NCBI GenBank assembly: GCA_038144425.1
Contig: JAYQNS010000003.1
Location: 310,001 to 374,000 of the forward strand
Direction: 5' to 3'
DNA from: Salivita marina
GTDB taxonomy: Bacteria > Pseudomonadota > Gammaproteobacteria > Pseudomonadales > Azotimanducaceae
Length of the DNA: 64,000 bases
Shown piece by piece: positions 54,985-63,979 of this stretch; position 1 is the stretch's first letter; every line of letters starts with the position of its first letter. The position numbers and the translations under genes were made by a program. The notes below the pieces were generated by a model, which ran no database searches, was not told where the DNA came from, and saw only the letters and a program-made list of their open reading frames with translations.

Positions 54985-55704
54985 ATGCTGGAAGCCCCCC
55001 TACCCTACGAAGTCGATGGCAAGGCCTTCGAAGGCCTCTTGGTCCGCCCTGAAGCCTCGGAAACCCCGAAGGCTGCCGTTGCCGTATGCCACGCCTGGGG
55101 CGGCCGGGATAGCTTCGCCGAGGGCATTGCGCGACGCCTCGCTGCCGAGGGCTATCTGGCCTGCGCCCTCGATGCCTACGGCGCCGGCGTGCGCGGCACC
55201 ACCCCGGAGGAGAACCAGGCGCTCATGGCCCCTCTCGTCGCCGATCGGGCGGCCCTCTTCCGCCGCCTCACCGCGGGCCTTGAGGCGCTGCGCGCTCAGC
55301 CGGATTGCGGCGACGCCGTGGCAGCTATCGGCTACTGCTTCGGCGGCCTCTGCGTGCTCGATCTGGCTCGGGGCGGCGCGGGGCTCCGCGGCGTGGTGAG
55401 CTTCCATGGCCTGCTCCACGCCCCGGACCAACCGCTGGGGGCTGGGGATGACGCCTCGATTCTCGTCCTGAACGGCCACGACGATCCCATGGTGCCCCCG
55501 AGCGCCGTCCTCGCCTTCGCCGAGGAGATGACCCTAGCCAGGAGGGATTGGCAGCTCCACGACTACGGCGGCGCCCTCCACGCCTTTACCGTGCCGGAGG
55601 CCAATGCCCCGGAGGCGGGCGTGGCCTACCACCCCAAGGCCGATCAGCGAAGCTGGGCGAGCGCCACGGCCTTTCTTCGCGAAGTCCTCACCCCCGAGGG
55701 CTAG
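54985..55704 (+). CDS. Dienelactone hydrolase family protein
   Basis: 239 residues, alpha/beta hydrolase with Cys nucleophile in GYCFGG (about 119), Asp in NGHDDPM and His in ALHAFT. AGAGGAG precedes the ATG. Members open dienelactones or act on other small esters. First gene of a same-strand series leading into acyl-CoA genes; the 61-bp gap to the next gene may hold a separate promoter. Confidence 0.85.
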   Translation: MLEAPLPYEVDGKAFEGLLVRPEASETPKAAVAVCHAWGGRDSFAEGIARRLAAEGYLACALDAYGAGVRGTTPEENQALMAPLVADRAALFRRLTAGLEALRAQPDCGDAVAAIGYCFGGLCVLDLARGGAGLRGVVSFHGLLHAPDQPLGAGDDASILVLNGHDDPMVPPSAVLAFAEEMTLARRDWQLHDYGGALHAFTVPEANAPEAGVAYHPKADQRSWASATAFLREVLTPEG

Positions 55705-55765
55705 CGGGGGCAAGGTCCAATGCTAGACTAGGCGCTGCACAGACCCAGGGGAGGGAGAAGACGCT

Positions 55766-56887
55766 ATGGCGCTCGTACTGAACGAAGATCAGTCCTTTAT
55801 CCAAGCCACCGCCGCGGAGTTCTGCGCCAGCAAAGCTCCGACCACGGCCTTCCGGGCTCTCCGAGAGAACCCTGGCCCTGCAGGCTACGACCTCGAAACC
55901 TGGGAAGCCATGGTGGAACTTGGCTGGACCGGCATCACCCTGCCGGAGGCCGTGGGTGGTACGGAGTTTGGGTGGCAGGCCATGGGCACGATCCTCGAGC
56001 AGACCGGGCGCCACCTCTCCGCCTCCCCGCTCCTCAGCTCCGTGGTGCTGGGATCGAGCGCCCTGGCCTTGAGCAGCAATCGCGCCCTGGCCGATGCCTT
56101 ACTGCCGGAGGTGGTGGAAGGCAAGATCCGCCTGGCCCTCGCCCTGGAAGAAAGCCCCCACCACCAGCCCTACGGCACCGCCCTCACGGCGACGGCCAGC
56201 GGCGATGCCGTGCACCTGAAGGGGGAGAAGCGCTTTGTCATTGACGGCGGCAGCGCCGAGCAAATCATTGTGGTGGCCCGGGAAAGCGGCGCCCCAGGGG
56301 ACCGGGAGGGCCTGGCCCTGTACCTCGTGCCCCGGGAGGCTGGCATGACGACCACCGCAGAGAAACTTGCAGATTACCGGGCCTACGCCCGCCTCACCAT
56401 CGATGCCACGGTAGACGCCAGCCAGCGCCTCGGCGACGCCGATCTGCTGGATGCGGTCCTCGACCGGGGCCGAGCCGCCCTCGCCGCGGAAATGCTTGGG
56501 GGCGCCCAGGCAGCCTTCGACCAAACCATCGCCTATCTGAAAGAGCGCAAACAGTTCGGCCAGGTCATCGGCAGCTTCCAGGGTTTAAAGCACCGCGCGG
56601 CGGACCTCTTCGGGGAAATCGAGCTGGCCCGCTCCACGGTCCTCGATGCCCTGGCAGCCCTCGACGAGCGCCGGGACGACGCGGCCCTCGCCGTGTCCCT
56701 GGCGAAAGCTAAGGTCGGCGAAATGCTCCACGCCGTCAGCTGCGAAGCGTTGCAAATGCACGGCGGCATCGGCATGACCGACGAATTCGACATCGGCTTC
56801 TATCTGAAGCGCGCCCGGGTACAGGAACAGCTACTGGGGAACCAGACCTTCCACCGCAGCCGCTACGCGGCCCTCGCGGGCTACTAG
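55766..56887 (+). CDS. Acyl-CoA dehydrogenase (first subunit of a likely pair)
   Basis: 373 residues with the N-terminal helical, middle beta and C-terminal helical ACAD domains (ERKQFGQVIGSFQGLKHRAAD; MHGGIGMTDEFDIGFYLKRA). At the position of the MCAD catalytic Glu376 the sequence has LLGNQT, so the base is absent or elsewhere. A GGGAGGG site precedes the ATG. It lies 10 bp before a second, different ACAD, the arrangement of alpha2beta2 dehydrogenases known from steroid side-chain catabolism. Confidence 0.85.
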   Translation: MALVLNEDQSFIQATAAEFCASKAPTTAFRALRENPGPAGYDLETWEAMVELGWTGITLPEAVGGTEFGWQAMGTILEQTGRHLSASPLLSSVVLGSSALALSSNRALADALLPEVVEGKIRLALALEESPHHQPYGTALTATASGDAVHLKGEKRFVIDGGSAEQIIVVARESGAPGDREGLALYLVPREAGMTTTAEKLADYRAYARLTIDATVDASQRLGDADLLDAVLDRGRAALAAEMLGGAQAAFDQTIAYLKERKQFGQVIGSFQGLKHRAADLFGEIELARSTVLDALAALDERRDDAALAVSLAKAKVGEMLHAVSCEALQMHGGIGMTDEFDIGFYLKRARVQEQLLGNQTFHRSRYAALAGY

Positions 56888-56897
56888 GGGGCGCGCC

Positions 56898-58085
56898 ATG
56901 AAGCTCGCTTTCACCCCCGAGGAAAACGCTTTCCGAGACGAAGTCCGGGCCTTCTTTGCCACGGCCCTCACCACCGAGCTGGCCCACGCCGGGCGCCACA
57001 TGACCAGCGTGTACTCCAGCAAGGAACACGCCCTGGCCTGGCAGAAGATTCTTTACGACCAGGGCTGGCTCGTGCCGAGCTGGCCCGAGGAATACGGCGG
57101 CTGCAACTGGACCCTCACCCAGCGCTATATCTTTGCCTGCGAGCGGGCCCGGGCGAAGCCCCCGGCCCTCTCCCCCATGGGCCTCTCCATGCTGGGCCCG
57201 GCGCTGCTGGGCTGCGGCACGGAGGCGCAGAAGCAGCACTACCTCCCGCGCATCCTTCGGGGAGAAGACTACTGGTGCCAGGGCTACTCCGAACCCCAGG
57301 CCGGCTCAGACCTTGCGACGCTTCAGTGCAGCGCTGTGCGAGACGGCGATCACTACATCCTAAATGGCACGAAGATCTGGACCACCCACGCCCAGTACGC
57401 CACGCACATGTTCTGCCTCGTGCGCACGGGCACCTTCGACCGCCCGCAGAAGGGCATCACCTTCCTGCTCCTGCCCATGGACGCAGAAGGCATCACCATC
57501 ACCCCCATTCGCTTCGTCTCCGGCGCCGCCACCCAGGCCCAGGTGTTCTTTGACAACGTGCGGGTAGATGCGAGCCAGCGCGTGGGCGAGGAAAACGACG
57601 GCTGGACCGTCGCCAAGTACCTCCTCGAATTCGAGCGCGGCGGCGGCGCCTCGGCCCCCGGGCTACTGGAGAGTGTGGAAGACCTCCACACCTTTTCCGA
57701 AGCCCTCCCGAAGGCCGAGCGCGACGCCCTCGCGCTGCGGCTCCAGGCCCTCACCTCGCGCATCGAAGCCCTCGAGATGGCGGAACTCCAAGCCCTCGCG
57801 GAAACGGAGCGCCGGGGCTCTCCCGGTCCCGCTGCCTCCATGCTGAAGCTCCTGGGTACGGAGCTCAGCCAGGCCCTCACGGAGCTTCAGGTGGAAGCCC
57901 TCGGCCCCTATGGCCTCGTGCACCAGCCCGAGGCCCTGGCCTTCGAGAGCAACGTAGCCCCCGTGGGACCGGCGGAGGGGCTCACCACCGTGCCCTTCTA
58001 CCTAAACAATCGGGCTGCCACGATCTACGCCGGCTCGAGCGAAGTGCAGCGTAATATCATCAGCAAGGCGGTGCTCGGCCTATGA
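56898..58085 (+). CDS. Acyl-CoA dehydrogenase (second subunit of a likely pair)
   Basis: 395 residues. ACAD signatures are YWCQGYSEPQAGSDLATL, GTKIWTTHAQYATHMFCLVR and the C-terminal TIYAGSSEVQRNIISK. Ala stands where MCAD has catalytic Glu376, as in families that use a different base or the partner subunit. It overlaps the next gene by 4 bp (ATGA). Substrate unknown: bulky acyl-CoA or branched chain. Confidence 0.87.
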   Translation: MKLAFTPEENAFRDEVRAFFATALTTELAHAGRHMTSVYSSKEHALAWQKILYDQGWLVPSWPEEYGGCNWTLTQRYIFACERARAKPPALSPMGLSMLGPALLGCGTEAQKQHYLPRILRGEDYWCQGYSEPQAGSDLATLQCSAVRDGDHYILNGTKIWTTHAQYATHMFCLVRTGTFDRPQKGITFLLLPMDAEGITITPIRFVSGAATQAQVFFDNVRVDASQRVGEENDGWTVAKYLLEFERGGGASAPGLLESVEDLHTFSEALPKAERDALALRLQALTSRIEALEMAELQALAETERRGSPGPAASMLKLLGTELSQALTELQVEALGPYGLVHQPEALAFESNVAPVGPAEGLTTVPFYLNNRAATIYAGSSEVQRNIISKAVLGL

Positions 58086-58699
58086 CCACCCGCCTCTGGC
58101 TCGTGCGCCACGGGCAAATTCAAGCCAACGTCGACGGACGCTGGCACGGCAGCACGGATAGCCCGCTCACGGCGGCGGGGCAGGCCCAGGTGGCTGCCAC
58201 GGGGGCCTGGTTTAAGGCTCAGGCTCGCCCCATCACGGCGGTCTACGCCAGCCCCCTGCAGCGCACCTTTAACACCGCCGCGGGAATCGCCGAGGCCCTC
58301 GGCCTCCCAACCCAGCCCGAACCGGCACTCCGGGAGTACGGCATTGGCGTACTCGAGGACACCCCCTTCACTACCCTGAGGGACGAGCTCGGCTTCTTCG
58401 AGCGCATCTTCAGCGACGGCGCCTGGGCGCCGGAGGGCGGCGAAGCCCGGGAGGCCGTGGAGCAGCGCATCCACGAGATTTTGGACGCGTTAGCGACGCG
58501 CCACGCTGGGGAAGAGATCGTTGTGGTGAGCCATGGCGCGGCCCTGGCCCTTGGCCTCGCTCGCCTGCTTGCCAGCCCGGACCACCCCTGGGCGAAGCTG
58601 CACAAGAACAATTGCGCTGTCTCCGAGCTGTGCTTTGCGCCGGCCCCGGAGCTGCGCCAATTCAACATGACCGCACACCTTGGGGAGGGCCCGGCATGA
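58082..58699 (+). CDS. Histidine phosphatase family protein
   Basis: 205 residues, phosphoglycerate-mutase-like: LVRHGQIQAN (phospho-acceptor His10), the ASPLQRT Arg, and VVSHGAALALGLARLL with the second His. It is coupled by 4-bp overlaps to the genes on both sides, so it is a true part of the acyl-CoA operon, perhaps hydrolysing a phospho-ester intermediate or repair product. The substrate cannot be predicted. Confidence 0.85.
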   Translation: MTTRLWLVRHGQIQANVDGRWHGSTDSPLTAAGQAQVAATGAWFKAQARPITAVYASPLQRTFNTAAGIAEALGLPTQPEPALREYGIGVLEDTPFTTLRDELGFFERIFSDGAWAPEGGEAREAVEQRIHEILDALATRHAGEEIVVVSHGAALALGLARLLASPDHPWAKLHKNNCAVSELCFAPAPELRQFNMTAHLGEGPA

Positions 58700-59472
58700 G
58701 CTATGAGTTTTGCACCACGGAAGCGAAGGACCACATCCTGACCGTTACCATCAACCGGCCGGAGCGCATGAACGCGCTCCATCCGCCGGCGAATTTGGAA
58801 CTCGGCGAGGTATTCAACGCCTTCGACGCCGACCCGAACCTCTGGGTAGCCATCATCACCGGCGCCGGGGACCGAGCCTTCAGTGCCGGCAACGACCTGC
58901 GCTATCAGGCGGAAGGGGGCAAGCGCGGCCCCATGCCCCTGGGCTTCGGGGGCTTAACGAGCCGCTTCAACATGAGCAAGCCCGTGATCGCGGCGGTGAA
59001 CGGCGTGGCCATGGGCGGCGGCTTCGAGATTGCCCTTGCCTGCGACATCATCCTCGCTTCAAAGACGGCCCGCTTCGCCCTGCCCGAGCCGAAGGTGGGC
59101 CTCGCCGCCCTCGCTGGCGGCCTGCACCGCCTGCCCCGGCAGATCGGCACCAAGGCCGCCATGGGCATGATCCTCACGGGACGCCATGTCCCCGCCGAGG
59201 AAGGGCTCCAGCTGGGCTTTGTGAACGAGGTCACGGAGCCGGAGGCGCTGATGGACCGGGCCCGGGCCTGGGCCGCCATGATCTGTGAGTGCGCCCCCCT
59301 GTCGATCCGGGCCAGCAAGGAAGTCGCCTACAACGGCCTGTCCCACGCTAGCCTCGAGGAGGCCATGGGCGCCACCTATCCCGGCGTCAAGGCCATGGTG
59401 GAGAGTGAGGACTTCATCGAAGGGCCCAAGGCCTTCGCCGAAAAGCGTCCGCCGAACTGGAAAGGCTGCTAA
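58696..59472 (+). CDS. Enoyl-CoA hydratase/isomerase family protein
   Basis: 258 residues from the ATG at 58696, which overlaps the previous stop. Crotonase features: INRPERMNAL, the oxyanion-hole GAGDRAFSAGNDL and NGVAMGGGFEIALACD. By eye alignment the first catalytic Glu (rat ECH 144) is kept in LPEPKVGL, but the second (164) is Gly in AMGMILTG. Simple hydratase activity is therefore not certain, and isomerase or other crotonase chemistry is possible. Confidence 0.83.
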   Translation: MSYEFCTTEAKDHILTVTINRPERMNALHPPANLELGEVFNAFDADPNLWVAIITGAGDRAFSAGNDLRYQAEGGKRGPMPLGFGGLTSRFNMSKPVIAAVNGVAMGGGFEIALACDIILASKTARFALPEPKVGLAALAGGLHRLPRQIGTKAAMGMILTGRHVPAEEGLQLGFVNEVTEPEALMDRARAWAAMICECAPLSIRASKEVAYNGLSHASLEEAMGATYPGVKAMVESEDFIEGPKAFAEKRPPNWKGC

Positions 59473-59490
59473 GGGACTCCCTTCCGCACC

Positions 59491-60797
59491 ATGACCACCG
59501 CCGAGGGGCCCGAACCCCGAGTACGTTCAGACGACGCGGCGGCCTCCGCGGAGGCCGCCTATAGTCGCTTTGTTGAACGGCATCTGACGCGGAACTACCT
59601 GGGCCACCTGGCCCACGGGCTACTGGGGCAGACCGGCTTTCGCCTGCTGAACGCCCCCACCTTCCTCCCCGCCTACGTGATGTTTCTTTCCGGGGGCTCG
59701 AACTTCGCCGTCGGGGTCATTCTGTCTCTTCAGGCGCTGGGCATGGTCATCACCCCCTCATCGGGGCGAACCTCATCGAACATCGACGCCGCGTGCTTCC
59801 CGTGGGCTTTGTCGCCGGCGGCATTATGCGTGGCACCGTGCTCCTCATCGGGCTGGCCGGACTGTTTCTGCCTCCGCCGGTGGCGCTCATTGCCATCGGG
59901 GTCTTTATCCTCGCCTTCGGGCTCTTTATGGGGATTCAAGGAGTTGTCTTTAACTTCCTGATGTCAAAGGTTATACCCGTTTCAAAACGGGGGCGTCTCA
60001 CCGGCCTTCGAAACTTTTTAGCGGGGCTCACCTCCGCTGCCGTGGCCTGGCTAGGCGGCACCTTTTTCATCGGAGAAACACCGACCGTGGAGGGCTACTC
60101 CCACACCTTCATCATGGCCTTCGTGCTGACCTCCATCGGGCTGGCCATGCTCGTGGTGATCCGGGAGCCGGAGCCGCCCACGGTGCGGGCGCCCACGGCA
60201 CTTGGCAGCCGGTTGAAGCAGATCCCCGGCCTGCTCCGGGAGGATCCGGCCTTCGCTCGCTATGTCGGCGCCCGGGGCCTAGCCACCATGGGGCGCATGG
60301 CGGCCCCCTTCTACATCCTGTTTGCAGGGACCAGCCTCGGGCTGACGGGACAAACCCTGGGCCTCCTCACGGCTGCCTTCACCCTATCCGGGACCTTCTC
60401 GAATCTGGCCTGGGGAGCTCTCGCCGATCGCCACGGCTTCCGCCTGGCCTTCCTCGGGGCCATCGGCCTTTGGGTAGCCTCCACGGCGGCGCTCATGGTC
60501 AGCAGCGGCCTGCTGCCGACGGTCCTGGTTTTCATCGGCATCGGCGCGGCCTTCCAGGGTTTCCAGGCCGCTTCCATGAACCTCACGCTGGAGTTTGGCC
60601 ATCGCGACGAACTTCCCATGAGGATTGCTCTGGCCAACACGGCCTCGGAGCTTGCCGGCACCATTGGTCCCCTCCTGGGCGGTGCCCTAGCCACGGCCCT
60701 GGGCTACGATGCGGTGTTCTACGCCTCCATGGCCTTCCTCATCGCCGGGGGAGGACTGGTGCTCCGCTACGTGCCCGAACCCAGACGGGGGAGATAA
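59491..60797 (+). CDS. Major facilitator superfamily transporter, frameshifted
   Basis: The first frame (from the ATG at 59491) gives a cytoplasmic start and the first two helices up to LQALGMVITP. The rest (LIGANLIEHRRRVLPVGFVAGG to VPEPRRGR) is in another frame. The break is at C5 59753-59757; one extra C gives a 435-residue 12-helix protein. The motif-A-like ALADRHGFR is at the second half. It may move an acyl or steroid-like substrate for this operon; that is inference. Confidence 0.82.
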
Positions 60798-60800
60798 GCC

Positions 60801-62090
60801 ATGCTCGACCATGCTGGCCAGCCCATGACCGCCGCCAGTGCGGCGGCCGTCGCCGCCTACGAGGACTTCCTAGACGCCTATGGGCGCTTTTCTCCGACGG
60901 TTCCCGACGCGCTGAAGGCAACCCTCGCGGCGGACCCGGAGATGCCCCTAGCCTGGTGCGCCCGAGGCGCCCTCATGATGCTCTCGGGCAAGGGTGAGCT
61001 TCGCCCCGTCGCGGAGGCCTCCGCGAACAAGGCCCAGGCCCTCGCGGCCCAGGGCAACGTCCGGGAGCAGGCCCACGCCGAGGCCCTCGCCGCCTGGGTG
61101 GGCCATGACGAGACAAGGGCCCGAGACCTCTGGGACGCTATCCTTCAGGATCACCCCAAGGACTTCTTTGCCCTGAAGCTGTCCCAGTTCAGCCATTTCT
61201 ACGCTGGCGGCGGCGCTCCCATGCGCGCTGTCATGGATGCTTTGGCGCCGAAGTGGACGGAGGATGTGCCCCGCTACGGAAAGTTTCTGGGCATCCATGC
61301 CTTCGCCCTAGAGGAGAACGGCGCCTTTGAGCAGGCCCAGGCCCTGGGCCGCCGGGCCGTGAGTCTCGATCCCGAAGACCCCTGGGCCATTCACGCCGTT
61401 GCCCATTGCCTGGAAATGGAAGGCCGCACGGCCGAGGGGCTGGCCTGGATCGATGACCATAGCCCCCACTGGGCCAACGCCGGCACCATGCCCGGCCACC
61501 TTGCCTGGCACCGCGCCCTCTTCGCCCTGGAGACTGAGGGGCCCGAGGCGGTCCTCGCGGACTTCGCTGCGCGCTACCAGGTGGGGGACAGCGAGGAATA
61601 CCTCGACCTTTGCAACGATATTGCCCTGCTCCAGCGCCTTGCCCTGCGCGGCCTCGCCGTAAAGCCCGCCTTCGCCGCCGTGGCCGATCGCCTGGGCCCA
61701 CGCCTCGGGGAGCACATGCTGGCCTTCTGCGATGCCCACTGGGTGCTGGGCCTCGCCGCCGCGGAGCGCTTCGATGACGCGGAAGCCGTGCTTACGGGGC
61801 TCCGGGACCGGGGCGCCCAGGAGGATCCAGACGCCGCGCCCTACCGGACGCTCGCCGTGCCCCTCGGGGAGGCCTGCCTAGCCTTCCACCGCGGTGCCTA
61901 CCGCGCCTGCTGGCGCGGGATTCAGACCCTCCTGCCGATTCTCCATCGCCTCGGGGGCTCCCACGCCCAACGTGACCTCTTCGTGCAACTCATGCTGGCC
62001 CCCGCCGCGGAAGACGGCGCCCAGTCCACCTTTACGACGCTCCTTGCCGAGCGTCAGCGGACCGGGCACTTCGTGCCCGGCGCCGCCTAA
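60801..62090 (+). CDS. TPR-repeat protein of the TTC38 family
   Basis: 429 residues, all-helical, starting 3 bp after the MFS gene. TPR-like units recur (AQALGRRAVSLDPEDPWAIHAVAH, LEMEGRTAEGLAWIDDH). The paired HAVAHCLEM and GHLAWHRALFALE resemble eukaryotic TTC38 and its bacterial relatives. No enzyme motif is visible. Probably a scaffold; its steady presence with acyl-CoA genes is noted but unexplained. Confidence 0.8.
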   Translation: MLDHAGQPMTAASAAAVAAYEDFLDAYGRFSPTVPDALKATLAADPEMPLAWCARGALMMLSGKGELRPVAEASANKAQALAAQGNVREQAHAEALAAWVGHDETRARDLWDAILQDHPKDFFALKLSQFSHFYAGGGAPMRAVMDALAPKWTEDVPRYGKFLGIHAFALEENGAFEQAQALGRRAVSLDPEDPWAIHAVAHCLEMEGRTAEGLAWIDDHSPHWANAGTMPGHLAWHRALFALETEGPEAVLADFAARYQVGDSEEYLDLCNDIALLQRLALRGLAVKPAFAAVADRLGPRLGEHMLAFCDAHWVLGLAAAERFDDAEAVLTGLRDRGAQEDPDAAPYRTLAVPLGEACLAFHRGAYRACWRGIQTLLPILHRLGGSHAQRDLFVQLMLAPAAEDGAQSTFTTLLAERQRTGHFVPGAA

Positions 62091-62107
62091 ACCCCTAGGA
62101 GCCTTCC

Positions 62108-62701
62108 TTGGACCGGAAACTGATCTTCCTCCTCGCCTTCACCGGCGGCTTTGTGATCATGTCCATTGAGCTGCTCGGAGGGCGCATTCTGGCCCCCTGG
62201 TTCGGCTCCAGCGTTTATGTCTGGGGCAGCATCATCACCGTGTTCATGGTGGCCCTGTCCCTTGGGTATCTCCTTGGGGGACGCCTGTCCCTCCGGGATC
62301 CAAGCCTCAAGCGCTTCGGGTCCCTCTTCATCGGCGGCGCCCTGCTCCTGGGGCCGCTCTATGGCTTTGGGGACAGCCTCATGGAGGCGGTCTTTACCCA
62401 GGTGGAGGATCCCCGCTATGGATCCCTCCTTGCCTCCCTGGCCCTCTTCTTCCTGCCTACGGTGATGCTCGGCATGATTTCCCCCTACTCCGTGCGCCTT
62501 CTGGTGCAGGCGAAGGACGAGAGTGGCCAGGTGGCGGGACTCTTATATTTCGTGTCCACCTTCGGCAGCGCCCTTGGGACCCTCGGCACCTCCTTCTACT
62601 TCATTCTCTGGTTCGAGGTGGATACGATTCTTCTGCTTCTGGGCAGCGCCCTCCTCGCCTGCGGCGCCCTCGCCCTGCTCGCCCCCCACCAAGAGGCCTG
62701 A
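62108..62701 (+). CDS. Spermidine-synthase-associated membrane protein
   Basis: 197 residues from a TTG with TAGGAG upstream. About six membrane helices, beginning AFTGGFVIMSIELLGGRILAP, with WGSIITVFMVALSLGYLLGG and GMISPYSVRLL. This is the N-terminal membrane half of fused MFS/spermidine synthase proteins. Here it is a separate gene, 2 bp before the catalytic half, in a different frame. Confidence 0.83.
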   Translation: MDRKLIFLLAFTGGFVIMSIELLGGRILAPWFGSSVYVWGSIITVFMVALSLGYLLGGRLSLRDPSLKRFGSLFIGGALLLGPLYGFGDSLMEAVFTQVEDPRYGSLLASLALFFLPTVMLGMISPYSVRLLVQAKDESGQVAGLLYFVSTFGSALGTLGTSFYFILWFEVDTILLLLGSALLACGALALLAPHQEA

Positions 62702-62703
62702 TC

Positions 62704-63582
62704 ATGCTTCGCGTCCTTGCCCTACTCCTGCTCGTGCTCGCCCCGACCCTGCGCGCCGAGATCATCCACGAAGAACGCTCCCTCTATCGCAATATTCTGG
62801 TCCGGGATCTTGGCTCCGAGCGCTGCCTACTGTTTACCGTGCGCCGCTCGAACCGAAACCAAAGCTGCCTCGATTTAGACGATCCGGATCGGCTGATCTT
62901 TCCCTATGCGCGCATGATGCTCTCCGGACTCCTGGTGACCCCAGAGCCCAAACGCATCCTCATGGTGGGGCTCGGGGGCGGTACGCTCCCCAAGGTATTC
63001 AACGCCCTGACCCCGGAGGCCCGGCAGGACTTGGTGGAAATTGACGAGGCCGTGGTGACCGTGGCCAAGCGCTTCTTCGCCTTTAAGCCCACGGCCCAAA
63101 TGGCCGTGCACGTACAGGATGCCCGGGTCTTTTTGAAGCGCGCGGCGGCCCGGGGCCTGAGCTGGGACTACATCATGCTCGACGCCTTTACCGGCGATTA
63201 CATCCCGGAGCACCTCATGACCCGGGAGTTTCTCGAGGAGGTGAGCGCGGCGCTCACGGAAGACGGGGTTTTGGTGGCCAACACCTTCGCCTCCAGCGCC
63301 CTCTATGACGCGGAAACGGCCACCTACGCAGCGGTGTTCCCCGCCCTCGCGGAGGTGCGCCTCGATGAAACCTTAAATCGGATTCTGGTGGCCCAGAAGC
63401 GACCCTTCCCGAGCGCCGACGACCGGCAAGCCGCGGCGGAAGCGCTTCGTCGCCCCCTGCGGCGCTTTGCCTCTGATCCCCTACCGCTCGCCCGGAACTT
63501 CAACGTGGCCCCGCGCTTTGCCAAGGGCGCGCGGCTGCTCACGGACCAGTACGCCCCCGTTAACCTTCTGCAGCAGCAGTAG
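62704..63582 (+). CDS. Exported spermidine-synthase-like aminopropyltransferase
   Basis: 292 residues. A clear signal peptide (MLRVLALLLLVLAPTLRA) precedes a SAM-dependent fold: GLGGGTLPK, the acidic VEIDEAVV, and LDAFTGDYIPEHL. Two Cys (RCLLF, SCLDL) could form a disulfide. A cleaved signal would put the enzyme outside the cytoplasm, unusual for polyamine synthesis. It may instead be membrane-held with its partner gene. Substrate uncertain. It overlaps the convergent msrB by 23 bp. Confidence 0.8.
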   Translation: MLRVLALLLLVLAPTLRAEIIHEERSLYRNILVRDLGSERCLLFTVRRSNRNQSCLDLDDPDRLIFPYARMMLSGLLVTPEPKRILMVGLGGGTLPKVFNALTPEARQDLVEIDEAVVTVAKRFFAFKPTAQMAVHVQDARVFLKRAAARGLSWDYIMLDAFTGDYIPEHLMTREFLEEVSAALTEDGVLVANTFASSALYDAETATYAAVFPALAEVRLDETLNRILVAQKRPFPSADDRQAAAEALRRPLRRFASDPLPLARNFNVAPRFAKGARLLTDQYAPVNLLQQQ

Positions 63583-63979
63583 CGCTCTGGGCAGGGTCGA
63601 AGGTGAGGGCCGCGGAGTTCATGCAGTAGCGAAGCCCCGTGGGGGCGGGGCCATCGGGAAAAACGTGCCCGAGGTGCGCATCGCAGCCGCTGCACAGCAC
63701 CTCCGTGCGCACCATGAAAAGCCCCCGATCCTCCCGTTCCCACACGGCGTCGCCATTTACCGGAGCCCAATAGCTGGGCCAGCCGGTGCCCGAGTCATAC
63801 TTCGTGGCGCCCTCAAAGAGGGGCTGGTGGCAGCATACGCAGCGGTAAAGCCCTTCGCGCTTTTCATCCCAAAGGGCCCCGGTGAAAGCACGCTCCGTGC
63901 CCCCCTTCCGCGCCACCTTGTAGGCCTCCGGGGAGAGCATTTCGCGCCATTCCGCATCTGTTTTCGAAACCTTACCCAT
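63560..63979 (-). CDS. msrB: Peptide-methionine (R)-S-oxide reductase
   Basis: 139 residues from the ATG at 63979, 7 bp after AGGGAG; an ATG 6 bp upstream is too close to that site. The two zinc C-x2-C motifs are CVCC and CSGC, and the catalytic Cys is in GLRYCMNS, which is Cys, not Sec. GTGWPSYWAP is the substrate segment. It repairs methionine-R-sulfoxide. Confidence 0.94.
   Translation of the reverse strand: MGKVSKTDAEWREMLSPEAYKVARKGGTERAFTGALWDEKREGLYRCVCCHQPLFEGATKYDSGTGWPSYWAPVNGDAVWEREDRGLFMVRTEVLCSGCDAHLGHVFPDGPAPTGLRYCMNSAALTFDPAQSATAAAEG

Noticed and set aside
63560..63979. MsrB as a second selenoprotein
   Set aside because: The catalytic position is encoded by a Cys codon in GLRYCMNS.
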